From CAISIP01 sp043759735 (lineage in GTDB: Bacteria; Pseudomonadota; Gammaproteobacteria; Burkholderiales; Burkholderiaceae_C): a stretch of 64,000 nt of DNA. The position numbers and the translations under genes were made by a program. The stretch's first letter is position 1; each line of letters starts with the position of its first letter. Positions 10,613 to 18,540 of the stretch are shown piece by piece. The notes under the pieces were generated by a model that made no database searches, was not told the DNA's origin, and saw nothing but the letters and a program-made list of their open reading frames with translations. The stretch covers positions 3,752 to 67,751 of the forward strand of contig JAYUQC010000167.1 in assembly GCA_043759735.1 (NCBI GenBank). The letters run 5' to 3'.

Positions 10613-11212
10613 GTGATCAAGTCTGTCGCAGCTGCAAGCCCGGTGGTACCGGGTCGGTATCTGGTGTTTGTCGAGCGGCTGGTGCAGGAGCAGTACCAAA
10701 TGCTGCTGATCGAGGCCGACTCGGAGCAACTGGCACGTGCCAAGGCGCTGGAGCAATTTTTTGCCGGCAGCGTCGCGTATATGAGTTCGACCCAGGTCGA
10801 GGCCCCAACGGCCCGGGTACGGCCGGTGCGCGAGAAGCACCTGCGCAAGCTGGCCGGTGGCGACTCGGTGCCCGCGCATGCGCAGGAGTTCCGCACCTCC
10901 GGTCGGTTCGAGGGCGGCGATGGCGACCTGATCCAGCCCTCTGGCCAGTTCCCGGGAACCCATCCGGCGCCGATCACACGGGCTCAGGCGCGGCTGATGT
11001 GCCAGAACTTCGAGGCCAGCGGACACTCCAATCACAGTGGCAAGGGCTCGACGCTGTGGGTGATCCTGGAACATTGCGCCGAAGTCGATATCGCTTACAA
11101 CCTGCGGGCGATGCCGGGCATGGGTTACTACGTTGAGCGCGCCAAGTCGGTCGAGGACGGGCTGGTGCTGCGGATGTCGGTCGAGACCGGTTACGGGCCA
11201 TTGCGCGATTGA
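10613..11212 (+). CDS. hypothetical protein
   Basis: A soluble 199-residue protein with no signal peptide or membrane segment. The GTG start at 10613 is chosen because CAGGAGT lies just upstream. The first in-frame ATG at 10532 would add 27 residues unlike the rest. The N-terminal part (about 10-60) resembles a small alpha/beta unit (GRYLVFVERLVQEQ), followed by a polar linker and a C-terminal region (about 110-199) rich in short strands, with a Ser/His cluster (ASGHSNHSGKGS). I recognise no family. It precedes the lipid A modification operon by about 80 bases but need not belong to it. Confidence 0.6.
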   Translation: MIKSVAAASPVVPGRYLVFVERLVQEQYQMLLIEADSEQLARAKALEQFFAGSVAYMSSTQVEAPTARVRPVREKHLRKLAGGDSVPAHAQEFRTSGRFEGGDGDLIQPSGQFPGTHPAPITRAQARLMCQNFEASGHSNHSGKGSTLWVILEHCAEVDIAYNLRAMPGMGYYVERAKSVEDGLVLRMSVETGYGPLRD

Positions 11213-11293
11213 CAACGGGCGCCGGTTTGCTGCTGTGCGTGATCGTCCTGGACCCGATGCGACAATCCATGGCTATCCCCCTTCGTTGTCCCC

Positions 11294-12046
11294 ATGTCTC
11301 CAACGGTTCCAGAAATCTCCGTGGTTGTGCCCGTACACAACGAATCCGGCAATGTTGTCGCGCTGCTGGATGAAATCTTGGCGGCATTGACCGGTGTTGC
11401 GCCGTTCGAGGCCGTATTCGTCGACGACCTGTCCAGTGACGACACTGCCGAGGTGCTGTTGGCATATGCGCGTACCCACCCCTGGCTGGCGGTGCTGCAG
11501 CACCGCAACAACTGCGGACAGAGCACCGCGGTGCGCACCGGTGTGCGCGCAGCGCGAGCACCAGTGATTGCGACCCTCGATGGTGACGGCCAGAACCGCC
11601 CGTCCGACATTCCGGCATTGCTGGCGCGCTGGCGCAGCCTGCAGCAGGGCGTGGCGAACGGGCCTGTGCTGATCGCCGGCTGGCGGGCCAGGCGGCTCGA
11701 TACCTGGCTGCGCCGCCTGTCCTCGCGCGTGGCCAACGGCGTGCGCAGCCGCCTGCTGGGTGACGCGACGCCCGATACCGGCTGCGGACTGAAGCTGTTC
11801 GCGCGCGCTGATTTTCTGGACCTGCCCTATTTCGATCACATGCACCGCTTCCTGCCGGCCTTGTTCCGGCGCGCCGGCGGCATCGTGGAGTCGGTACCGG
11901 TCGCGCACCGCAACCGGGAGCACGGCCAATCGCATTACGGCATCGGCAACCGCCTGTGGGTCGGCCTGGTGGATATCGTGGGCGTCATGTGGCTGCAACG
12001 ACGAGCCCGGGTGGCGCAGGTGCGACGGCTCAACGCAAAGGACTGA
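11294..12046 (+). CDS. family 2 glycosyltransferase, polyprenyl-phosphate type
   Basis: A 250-residue GT2 enzyme of the dolichol/undecaprenyl-phosphate sugar synthase type. The N-terminal VVVPVHNESGN motif binds nucleotide sugar, a DGDGQNRP segment supplies the DXD-like metal site, and NREHGQSHYG is typical of this group. Unlike ArnC it lacks C-terminal membrane helices. It would transfer a sugar from a nucleotide donor to undecaprenyl phosphate at the cytoplasmic face. Its TGA overlaps the ATG of the next gene, and the operon continues to an ArnT-like transferase. The set resembles Bordetella lgmA/lgmD/lgmB (glucosamine modification of lipid A), recalled from the literature and not verified by alignment. 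Confidence 0.85.
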   Translation: MSPTVPEISVVVPVHNESGNVVALLDEILAALTGVAPFEAVFVDDLSSDDTAEVLLAYARTHPWLAVLQHRNNCGQSTAVRTGVRAARAPVIATLDGDGQNRPSDIPALLARWRSLQQGVANGPVLIAGWRARRLDTWLRRLSSRVANGVRSRLLGDATPDTGCGLKLFARADFLDLPYFDHMHRFLPALFRRAGGIVESVPVAHRNREHGQSHYGIGNRLWVGLVDIVGVMWLQRRARVAQVRRLNAKD

Positions 12047-12327
12047 TGATGGAAATTGACAAGACCTGGCTGGTGGTCGGCTTGCTCGGACAAGCGCTTT
12101 TCTCGGCCCGGTTCGTGGTGCAGTGGCTATACAGCGAGAAAGTAAAAAAGAGTGTAATTCCCACCGCATTCTGGTATTTCAGCATTTGTGGCGGCGCGAC
12201 CTTGCTCGCCTACGCGATCCACCGGGAGGACCCGGTATTCATCATCGGCCAGGGCGCGGGCCTGTTCGTGTATTTCCGCAATCTGCAGTTCCTGTGGCGC
12301 GATCGTGGCGCAAGGGCGCCCGATTGA
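12046..12327 (+). CDS. lipid A biosynthesis N-terminal (LAB_N) domain membrane protein
   Basis: A 93-residue protein with about three membrane helices, containing the LAB_N motif pattern (GQALFSARFVVQWL, then SVIPTAFWYFS). LAB_N proteins sit beside undecaprenyl-phosphate sugar synthases and ArnT-like enzymes, and have been proposed to help flip or present the lipid-linked sugar. The start may be 12046 or the adjacent ATG at 12049. Its first ATG overlaps the GT2 stop, and its stop overlaps the ArnT-like start, both as TGATG, so the three genes are translationally coupled. Confidence 0.85.
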   Translation: MMEIDKTWLVVGLLGQALFSARFVVQWLYSEKVKKSVIPTAFWYFSICGGATLLAYAIHREDPVFIIGQGAGLFVYFRNLQFLWRDRGARAPD

Positions 12328-14102
12328 TGCGCGTGGCGCACAGCGGTTCTACGCTATCGCCCGACGCTGATCCGGCGGCTGACGCACGTGAACGCCGCCT
12401 CTTCTGGTGCCTGATGCTGGTGGCATTGTTGGTGCTGGGTGCCGGCATCGGCCTGCGCGATCCCTGGCCGTCGGACGAACCGCGCTTCACGCTGGTGGCC
12501 AAGCACATGGTGGAGTCTGGCGACTGGTTGTTTCCGCACCGCGGCAACGAGTTGTATTCGGACAAGCCGCCGATGCTGATGTGGATGGAGGCCGCTGCGT
12601 TCCAGTTGGTCGGCAACTGGCGCATCGCCTTCCTGCTGCCCTCGCTGCTGGCGGGCATGGTGACGCTTATCCTGACCTGGGACCTGGGTCGGCGCCTGTG
12701 GAGCCCGCGCGTGGGCCTGTTCGCGGCGGCAGCGCTGCTGGTGACATTTCAGTTCGCATACCAGGTCAAGCGGGCGCAGATCGACCCGCTGGTCATGATG
12801 TGGATCACGCTGGCCAACTGGGGTCTGCTGTTGCACCTTCTCAAAGGACCGAACTGGCGTGCGTACTGGCTTGGCTGCTTCGCGGCCGGCCTGGGAGTGA
12901 TCACCAAGGGCGTCGGCGTGCTCGCGTTGCTGATGCTGTTGCCTTACCTGCTGGCGCGTGCGCGTGGCTGGCATGGCGTCAACCGAGTACCCGCCTCAGC
13001 CTGGCGCTGGGCTGGCGGTGCTCTGGCGTTCCTGCTGGCGATTGCGCTGTGGCTGGTGCCCATGCTGATGGTGGCGCACGCGCGCGGCACGCCCGAATAC
13101 CTGGCCTATGTCAATGACATCTTGCTGCAGCAAACGGCCAAACGCTACAGCGGCTCGGTCGGCGGGCACGCGCAGCCGTTTTGGTACTACCTGCCGGTAC
13201 TGGTGCTGCATTTTTTCCCGCTGTCGCTGGCCTACCTGGGCGCCTGGCGCTACTGGATTCGCGGTCTCGGTGAACGCGATGCCCGCGTGTTGCTGCTTAT
13301 GGGATGGTCGGTACTGGTGGTCTTCTTCTTCAGCCTGGCTGGCGGCAAACGCGAGGTCTACCTGATGCCCATCTTGCCGATGCTGGCACTGGCGCTGGCG
13401 CCGACGCTGCAAGCGAGCGTGCAGGCGCGTTGGATGCGTTTGATGGCGTGGTTCGCCGCCGTGGTGGCCGGTCTGGTGCTGACGGGCGGGGGCATCTGGG
13501 CCCTGCAGGGCCACTGGACCAGCATGCAGCTGCAGATCAGCGAGCGCGGTCTGGCCGATGGTGGGCGCAGCCTGTGGTGGATGGGTATCAGTATGGGCGC
13601 GGTGTTCCTGCTCGCCGCCATGGTTTTTCGGCCGCGATGGGGCCTGCATGCCTTGCTTTCGGGCCTGGCCGGATTCTGGATCATCTGGGGTGTCTGGGCC
13701 GCGACATTGTTCAACGACTCGAACTCCGCGGTGGGCGTTATGCGCCGGGCCGGCGAGATTGCCGGCGCGCAGGCGCAGATTGGCCTGGTCGCGTGGAAAG
13801 AACAAAACCTGCTGATGGCGGATCGACCCGTAACCACTTTTGGTTTCAAGCGGCGCTGGGAATCGCAGTATGCGCAGGCAGTGCAATGGCAGTCCGAAGC
13901 GCCCGGGCAGCGTTGGATCTTTGCGCTGCGCGATGCGGTCGGGGTGTGCGTGGACCCGGACAAGGCACAGGTCGTCGGTTATGCGAATCGCCGCTTGTGG
14001 TGGATATTTCAGGCCGATGCGGTACGCCCCGATTGTGTGCCGCAGATCGACCCGGCCGCAGAGCGCTGGGACAGCACCTACGCCGAGCAGGAGGACAACT
14101 GA
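12327..14102 (+). CDS. ArnT-like GT-C glycosyltransferase (PMT_2 domain)
   Basis: A 591-residue polytopic membrane enzyme of the ArnT / protein mannosyltransferase-like family. The first periplasmic loop holds the catalytic acidic motif (PWPSDEPRF) and the conserved YSDKPPMLMW. About eleven to thirteen hydrophobic segments follow, then a soluble C-terminal tail. It should transfer a sugar from undecaprenyl phosphate to lipid A phosphate in the periplasm. Operon context with the GT2 and LAB_N proteins supports lipid A decoration. No deacetylase or aminosugar-synthesis gene is next to it, so the nature of the sugar is open. Confidence 0.85.
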   Translation: MRVAHSGSTLSPDADPAADARERRLFWCLMLVALLVLGAGIGLRDPWPSDEPRFTLVAKHMVESGDWLFPHRGNELYSDKPPMLMWMEAAAFQLVGNWRIAFLLPSLLAGMVTLILTWDLGRRLWSPRVGLFAAAALLVTFQFAYQVKRAQIDPLVMMWITLANWGLLLHLLKGPNWRAYWLGCFAAGLGVITKGVGVLALLMLLPYLLARARGWHGVNRVPASAWRWAGGALAFLLAIALWLVPMLMVAHARGTPEYLAYVNDILLQQTAKRYSGSVGGHAQPFWYYLPVLVLHFFPLSLAYLGAWRYWIRGLGERDARVLLLMGWSVLVVFFFSLAGGKREVYLMPILPMLALALAPTLQASVQARWMRLMAWFAAVVAGLVLTGGGIWALQGHWTSMQLQISERGLADGGRSLWWMGISMGAVFLLAAMVFRPRWGLHALLSGLAGFWIIWGVWAATLFNDSNSAVGVMRRAGEIAGAQAQIGLVAWKEQNLLMADRPVTTFGFKRRWESQYAQAVQWQSEAPGQRWIFALRDAVGVCVDPDKAQVVGYANRRLWWIFQADAVRPDCVPQIDPAAERWDSTYAEQEDN

Positions 14103-14127
14103 TGGGGGGTGAATGCGCCGGCCCGGA

Positions 14128-14382
14128 TCAGCCCACCCATGCAACCGGGTCCAGAGCAAGCAATAATTGGAACGCCCACGCAAGTAGCAGCACCAGCGCC
14201 AGGCTGCCCAACCCGATCCCGAGCCAGAGGCCAGCCCGGCCGAGCAGGTATTGCATGCGACCACGCCAGGTGTATCTGAGACCGGCCGCCTGGCATGATC
14301 GGCAAATACTCTCGTTGTAGCGATTGCGGTGGCAATCCTTGCGCGGCAATGATGCCTTGCACGCGCAACAGGTTACTTGCAT
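14128..14382 (-). CDS. small zinc-ribbon membrane protein
   Basis: An 84-residue protein. The N-terminal half carries two pairs of cysteines (CCAC and CRSC, about 22 residues apart) in a treble-clef or zinc-ribbon pattern. The C-terminal half holds one long hydrophobic segment (about 50-75), so the ribbon probably faces the cytoplasm from a membrane anchor. I chose the ATG at 14382 because GAAAGG lies about eight bases upstream; an ATG at 14397 is also in frame. No function is known. It is convergent with the ArnT-like gene, 25 bases away. Confidence 0.6.
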   Translation of the reverse strand: MQVTCCACKASLPRKDCHRNRYNESICRSCQAAGLRYTWRGRMQYLLGRAGLWLGIGLGSLALVLLLAWAFQLLLALDPVAWVG

Positions 14383-14602
14383 GCCAATGCCTTTCAAAAA
14401 AGTGGCAATAGGCCTGCCGAGATCTGCTCGGCTGCCGCGGGTCCAATCCCGACGCTTATCATCCCCGACGTTCGATACTGCTGGTGGACCCCGAACGCAA
14501 AGCTTACGCGATGCCGTGAATTCGTGGTCCTTTGCAACCTCAACTCAATCTAGCCAGCACATGCGCAAGGGTGTGTCCGGTCGTTTGCACAGGATCGTTG
14601 GT

Positions 14603-15727
14603 ATGCAGCATGTTATTGCGGAAAAAGCCGTGTCGGCGGGTTTGATCACATTGGCGCGACCACGCGCCCTCAATGCGCTGTCGCTCGACATGATTCGGGC
14701 GCTGACGGCCGCCCTGCTGCAATGGCGCGAGGACGCAGATGTGCGCGTCGTCGCGATACGCGGCGCCAGCAAGCATCCGTCGGACCTGTCGGCCTACTTG
14801 CCGTTCGGTACCTTCTGCGCCGGTGGCGACATCCGCTTTTTCCACCAGGCGGCATTGGCGGGCGATCCCGCACTGGAAGATTTCTTTACCGAAGAGTACC
14901 GCCTCAACTACCTGATCCACCACTATCCCAAGCCCTTGCTAGCCGTGCTGGACGGCATTGTCATGGGTGGCGGCATGGGCATTGCCCAGGGCGCGCGGCT
15001 ACGGATCGTCACCGAGCGCACGAAGATGGCCATGCCCGAGACCGGCATCGGCCTGTTCCCGGATGTGGGTGGTGGTTTTTTTCTGAGCCGATGCACCGGG
15101 CATCTCGGGGAGTATCTGGCCTTGACCGGTTGCGTGCTGGATGGCCGGCAGGCGGTTCTCGCCGGGCTTGCTGACTACTGTGTTCCGTCGCTGGAACTAA
15201 CGCAATTGTGGGCGGGCATCGCTGACGGTTCCTGGTCTGCCGACAGCAGGCTGTCGCGCCGGATCGCAGACTCAGCCGTGACGCCCGATGCGGTTGCGGA
15301 ATGGCCACCGGCGGGGGTCGACCGGATTTTTGGCCTGGGCAAAGTAGGCGACATCATGCGCGCGCTGCAGGCCGACGCGCCGGCCGACGCCTGGGCCCGT
15401 GACACGTTGGCCAACCTGCAGCGGTGCAGCCCGTTGATGCTGCATGTCACGCTCGAGCAAATTCGTCGGGCGCGCACGATGGATCTGGCGAGCGCACTGC
15501 AAATGGAACGTGACATGGTCCGCCGATGTTTTCATCCGGTTCATCTGGGGCGGTCCGGCGCGCATATCGAGGTGGTCGAGGGTGTGCGGGCGCTGGCGGT
15601 AGACAAGGATCACCATCCCCGCTGGAATCCGGCCCGGATCGAGGACGTTACCGCTGACATGGTGGAGCCGTTTTTCGACAGCCCATGGCCTGCCCATGCG
15701 CATCCGTTGCGCGATTTGACCGGATGA
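14603..15727 (+). CDS. 3-hydroxyisobutyryl-CoA hydrolase-like enoyl-CoA hydratase/isomerase family protein
   Basis: A 374-residue crotonase-fold enzyme. The long C-terminal extension and the ETGIGLFPDVGGGFFLSR region are typical of 3-hydroxyisobutyryl-CoA hydrolase (valine degradation) rather than of short enoyl-CoA hydratases. The oxyanion-hole Gly residues are in FCAGGDIR and MGGGMG. An AGGAT element just before 14603 supports that start; another ATG at 14561 would add 14 residues. No other valine-catabolic gene is adjacent, so the in vivo substrate is uncertain. Confidence 0.82.
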   Translation: MQHVIAEKAVSAGLITLARPRALNALSLDMIRALTAALLQWREDADVRVVAIRGASKHPSDLSAYLPFGTFCAGGDIRFFHQAALAGDPALEDFFTEEYRLNYLIHHYPKPLLAVLDGIVMGGGMGIAQGARLRIVTERTKMAMPETGIGLFPDVGGGFFLSRCTGHLGEYLALTGCVLDGRQAVLAGLADYCVPSLELTQLWAGIADGSWSADSRLSRRIADSAVTPDAVAEWPPAGVDRIFGLGKVGDIMRALQADAPADAWARDTLANLQRCSPLMLHVTLEQIRRARTMDLASALQMERDMVRRCFHPVHLGRSGAHIEVVEGVRALAVDKDHHPRWNPARIEDVTADMVEPFFDSPWPAHAHPLRDLTG

Positions 15728-15892
15728 CGGCGGTGTAGGCGTGCAAAATGCCAACACTGCTGCCGGAAATCTGGATCGCCGTCGGTCGCCGACAACTTCG
15801 TCCTGGACAATACCGGCGGTGCGGGATAATTCGCCAGTTTGTCCAGTCCAAGGGCAACGCATTGCAAACAACCCGAGTCTTCAGGAGATCCC

Positions 15893-16204
15893 ATGCATTC
15901 CAGCCAATTTGTCAAAACCTTGACCGCCCTGTTGTTGGCGGTTTTTTTGGCCGCGTGCGCAGGCACCAGCGACCAGGAAAGTGCCGGCGAGTTCATCGAC
16001 GATACAGTCTTGACGACCCGCATCAAGGCTGCGCTGGTCAAAGACCCGGGCGTCAGCGCACTGGACGTCAATGTCGAGAGCTTCAAGGGCGCCGTCCAGT
16101 TGAGCGGCTTTGTCAAGACCACGGCCGAGCGTGACCGCGCGATCAAGATCGCGAACGACGTGCCCGGCGTGACCCAGGTCTTTGACTCGATCCAGATTCG
16201 CTGA
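15893..16204 (+). CDS. BON-domain lipoprotein
   Basis: A 103-residue envelope protein. The signal peptide ends in a lipobox LAAC (Cys near 22), followed by one BON domain at about 33-103 (DDTVLTTRIKAALVKDPG, then GAVQLSGFVKT). BON domains bind phospholipid and occur in osmotic- or envelope-stress proteins such as OsmY and DolP. The start at 15893 has AGGAG seven bases upstream. It is a single-BON protein; OsmY and DolP have two. It appears monocistronic. Confidence 0.88.
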   Translation: MHSSQFVKTLTALLLAVFLAACAGTSDQESAGEFIDDTVLTTRIKAALVKDPGVSALDVNVESFKGAVQLSGFVKTTAERDRAIKIANDVPGVTQVFDSIQIR

Positions 16205-16385
16205 AGGCTGCGAGCCTGAAATGAGGCCTAAGGCGTGCCGGGCTGCGGACGCCTGACCAAGGCATCGGCAGCCATTCGGGAGCGGCCCGGCGTTTTCTTA
16301 GGAGCGGGACAACCCGAAATCGTCGGGCAAGGCGCTGCGCGGATGGTCAGTGCAGCATGCGGGCCATCGAGCCCTTGTGTGGCCG

Positions 16386-16721
16386 CTACCGCTTGTCAGT
16401 CCCGGGGTGGCTGGGTATGTCCCGCACTTCATGCGCCGGCACGTCGACCACGTCAGCGGACGGGCGTGCATGGGCCCCGGATGGGCCGGTGCTGTTATGC
16501 CAGGCACCTCGGGTATAGCGAGTCGAGGTCTGGCGAAACTGGCCAAAAATCTTCGCTGGATCGGGCTTGCGACCGGTAACGACCGACCAGATGGTCACCA
16601 CCAGCATGATGATCAGTGTGGCCAGCAACAGGCTGACAATGAAAACCGCCGCGGCGAGGATCAATACCAGCCTGAGCACACCGCGTACGACACGGCCGAG
16701 AAAATTGGTGGAAGCTATCAT
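16386..16721 (-). CDS. small membrane protein of unknown function
   Basis: A 111-residue protein starting MIASTNFLGRVVRG. One long, very hydrophobic stretch at about 15-45 could be one or two membrane helices. A basic, polar C-terminal tail with several His and Ser residues follows. I see no recognisable domain. The start at 16721 is the first reasonable ATG; the frame runs on to 16826 but with less membrane-like residues. It is divergent from the small exported protein and DUF502 gene, with which it may share a promoter region. Confidence 0.5.
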   Translation of the reverse strand: MIASTNFLGRVVRGVLRLVLILAAAVFIVSLLLATLIIMLVVTIWSVVTGRKPDPAKIFGQFRQTSTRYTRGAWHNSTGPSGAHARPSADVVDVPAHEVRDIPSHPGTDKR

Positions 16722-16793
16722 GGGCGTTGGAGCCGGGCTGGCCAGAGAGAATGTCGGGAAATAGTTGAATGCTGCCTGGGCGCCGGTTTGATC

Positions 16794-16997
16794 ATGGCAC
16801 AGCCGGCAAAGCAACGGCAAGCCCATTATTCCGCAGTTGTTTTAGTCCTGCCCCTTTGCCAGCCGGCGCACGCCGCACCTGCGCTGGCTGCCAGGGACGC
16901 CACGGCAGGCCCGGCGCAGAGCAGCGCGCCGTCGGCTGCTATGCTGGATGAGTCCTATGGCGTTCGCCATTCCTTCATCTGCCAGGTGCCCCTATGA
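16794..16997 (+). CDS. possible small exported protein upstream of the DUF502 gene
   Basis: A 67-residue frame with a plausible signal peptide: basic N-terminus, hydrophobic SAVVLVLPLC, and an AHA-type cleavage site near residue 28. An Ala-rich mature part follows, ending HSFICQVPL. Its TGA overlaps the ATG of the DUF502 gene (ATGA), a pattern seen with real coupled genes. Against it, there is no good ribosome-binding site and no known family. Confidence 0.3.
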   Translation: MAQPAKQRQAHYSAVVLVLPLCQPAHAAPALAARDATAGPAQSSAPSAAMLDESYGVRHSFICQVPL

Positions 16998-17584
16998 AAA
17001 CCGCATACCGTTACTTCTTTCGCGGCCTCATCACCTTTTTGCCGGTGGCGCTGACGGTGTATCTGCTGTTCCTGTTTGTGGCAGGCGCGGAGTCGATGGC
17101 GGTATGGCTGATCCGGCCGTTGATCGGCGATTTCTATGTTCCGGGTGTCGGCTTGGTGTTCGGGGTGGGCCTGATTCTTGCGCTTGGGTTCCTGGTTTCG
17201 CAACCCTATGCATCGCGGATGTTTTCCTGGCTCGAGCTGCCGTTCACCAAATTGCCGGTGGTCAAGAGTATTTATTCATCGCTGAAGAATTTCGCCGACT
17301 ATTTCTCGCCAAACCAGAACACCAGCCAGCAGGTTGTCGTGTTGCGCATGCCGGGGCATGACCTGGCCATCGTCGGACTGGTCACGCGACAGACCATGAA
17401 GGGGCTTCCTTCGCCGCTGGCAGAGAGCGAACGGGTGGCAGTCTATTTGCCTATGGGTTACAACATTGGTGGTTACACGGTGTTTGTTCCCCGGGCCTGG
17501 ACGGAGCCATTGGACATGACGGTGGAAGAGGCCATGCGGTCCTCGCTGATAGCGTGGATGTCGTCCAGCCGTGGTGCGGCGTGA
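16994..17584 (+). CDS. DUF502 family inner-membrane protein
   Basis: A 196-residue protein with two N-terminal membrane helices (about 10-32 and 50-75) and a soluble C-terminal domain, the DUF502 layout. The conserved start (YFFRGLITFLPVALTVYL) and the mid-region LPFTKLPVVKSIYSS are typical. The function is unknown in bacteria. Elsewhere these genes often precede aspS; here the next gene is a DUF465 protein. AGGTG precedes the ATG. Confidence 0.85.
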   Translation: MKTAYRYFFRGLITFLPVALTVYLLFLFVAGAESMAVWLIRPLIGDFYVPGVGLVFGVGLILALGFLVSQPYASRMFSWLELPFTKLPVVKSIYSSLKNFADYFSPNQNTSQQVVVLRMPGHDLAIVGLVTRQTMKGLPSPLAESERVAVYLPMGYNIGGYTVFVPRAWTEPLDMTVEEAMRSSLIAWMSSSRGAA

Positions 17585-17717
17585 CCGAACCATTGGCCCG
17601 CACGGGCGCGTTTCGAACGCGCGTGTCCGGTCTCCAGCGAGGCCAGGGCCGGACAGGTTAAAGTGCGAAGGCCGGGATGGGGCATTTCGGACCCGGTCCG
17701 CAATACGAGGAGGTTCG

Positions 17718-17927
17718 ATGTTTCCCGAATTTCGCGACAAGATCACCCAGCTCAAGACCACCGACCACCATTTCATGCGCCTGTTCGAGCAGCACAACGC
17801 GCTGGACCATAAAGTCTTGAGCATGGAGGCCAGCATCACGCCCGCCACCCATGAAGAGATCGAGACCCTCAAGAAGGAAAAGCTGCTGATCAAGGACCGG
17901 CTGTACGCGATCCTGAAAAAAACCTGA
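17718..17927 (+). CDS. DUF465 (YdcH-like) small coiled-coil protein
   Basis: A 69-residue protein, mostly two predicted helices forming a hairpin, with the DUF465 pattern DHHFMRLFEQHNALDHKV and a C-terminal LKKEKLLIKDRLYAIL. The function is unknown. A strong AGGAGG just upstream of 17718 fixes the start; the longer frame is not coding. It is the last gene before the sulfur-oxidation island. Confidence 0.88.
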   Translation: MFPEFRDKITQLKTTDHHFMRLFEQHNALDHKVLSMEASITPATHEEIETLKKEKLLIKDRLYAILKKT

Positions 17928-18196
17928 ATCGACACGCTGGGCCCTCACGGCCGGGTGATACCGGGCGAAGCGGGACCGGCCTGAACGGCTTCGGATCGGC
18001 TGGCATGGGTGGGACCCGCCAGCAGCGGCTTGCCAACGGCACACATCCGAAAATTGCAATTGAGTCGCACCCGACCTTGCCCTCGCGTTCTATCCCTGTT
18101 GGATGTTTTGGATGACCCTATGCGGGTAAATACCTATACCGTGTAATTTGTTTAACGCTAATATGCGTTTACATTGATATTGTGATTTTTAGATAG

Positions 18197-18505
18197 ATGG
18201 CCAGCGAGTCCACAGACAAGGTTTTCGAGATGGCGGCCGAGCTTTTTGCCCTGCTGTCCACGCCGACCCGGCTGCGCATTGTCTGCGCCCTGTACGACGG
18301 CGAGCGGAACGTGACCGATCTGATGCAGTGTGTCGGAGTCAGCCAGTCCAATATTTCCCAGCATTTGGGGGTGTTGTACCGCGGTGGCGTTGTGGGCCGC
18401 AGGCGATCCGGGGCGCAGATCTATTACCGGGTCGTCAGCCAGCGCGCCCAGCTGTTGCGCAGCGCGATATGTGATGGGCAGGGCGGATTGACGGGGCGGG
18501 CATGA
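18197..18505 (+). CDS. ArsR-family regulator of the sox genes (SoxR-type, upstream copy)
   Basis: A 102-residue winged-helix repressor. The recognition helix is around VSQSNISQHLGVL, followed by a wing (GRRRSGAQIYYRV). It lacks the ELCVCDL metal site of ArsR/SmtB. Instead it has cysteines at 30, 45 and 92; a pair in the second and last helices is how SqrR/BigR/SoxR-type regulators sense reactive sulfur. That makes thiosulfate- or persulfide-controlled repression of sox a reasonable inference. Its stop overlaps a possible soxC ATG at 18502. The A/T-rich stretch 18115-18196 is the likely promoter. This is the ArsR-type SoxR of sulfur oxidisers, not the redox-cycling SoxR of E. coli. Confidence 0.85.
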   Translation: MASESTDKVFEMAAELFALLSTPTRLRIVCALYDGERNVTDLMQCVGVSQSNISQHLGVLYRGGVVGRRRSGAQIYYRVVSQRAQLLRSAICDGQGGLTGRA

Positions 18506-18540
18506 GCCGTTCGCACGGGATTGATCGAGGAGGATTGTCA

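Noticed and set aside
18168..18196. TTTACA and AGATAG 17 bases apart before the first ArsR-type gene
   Set aside because: The -10-like box would touch the start codon, placing transcription start inside the gene. The A/T-rich region is noted but this promoter is not called.
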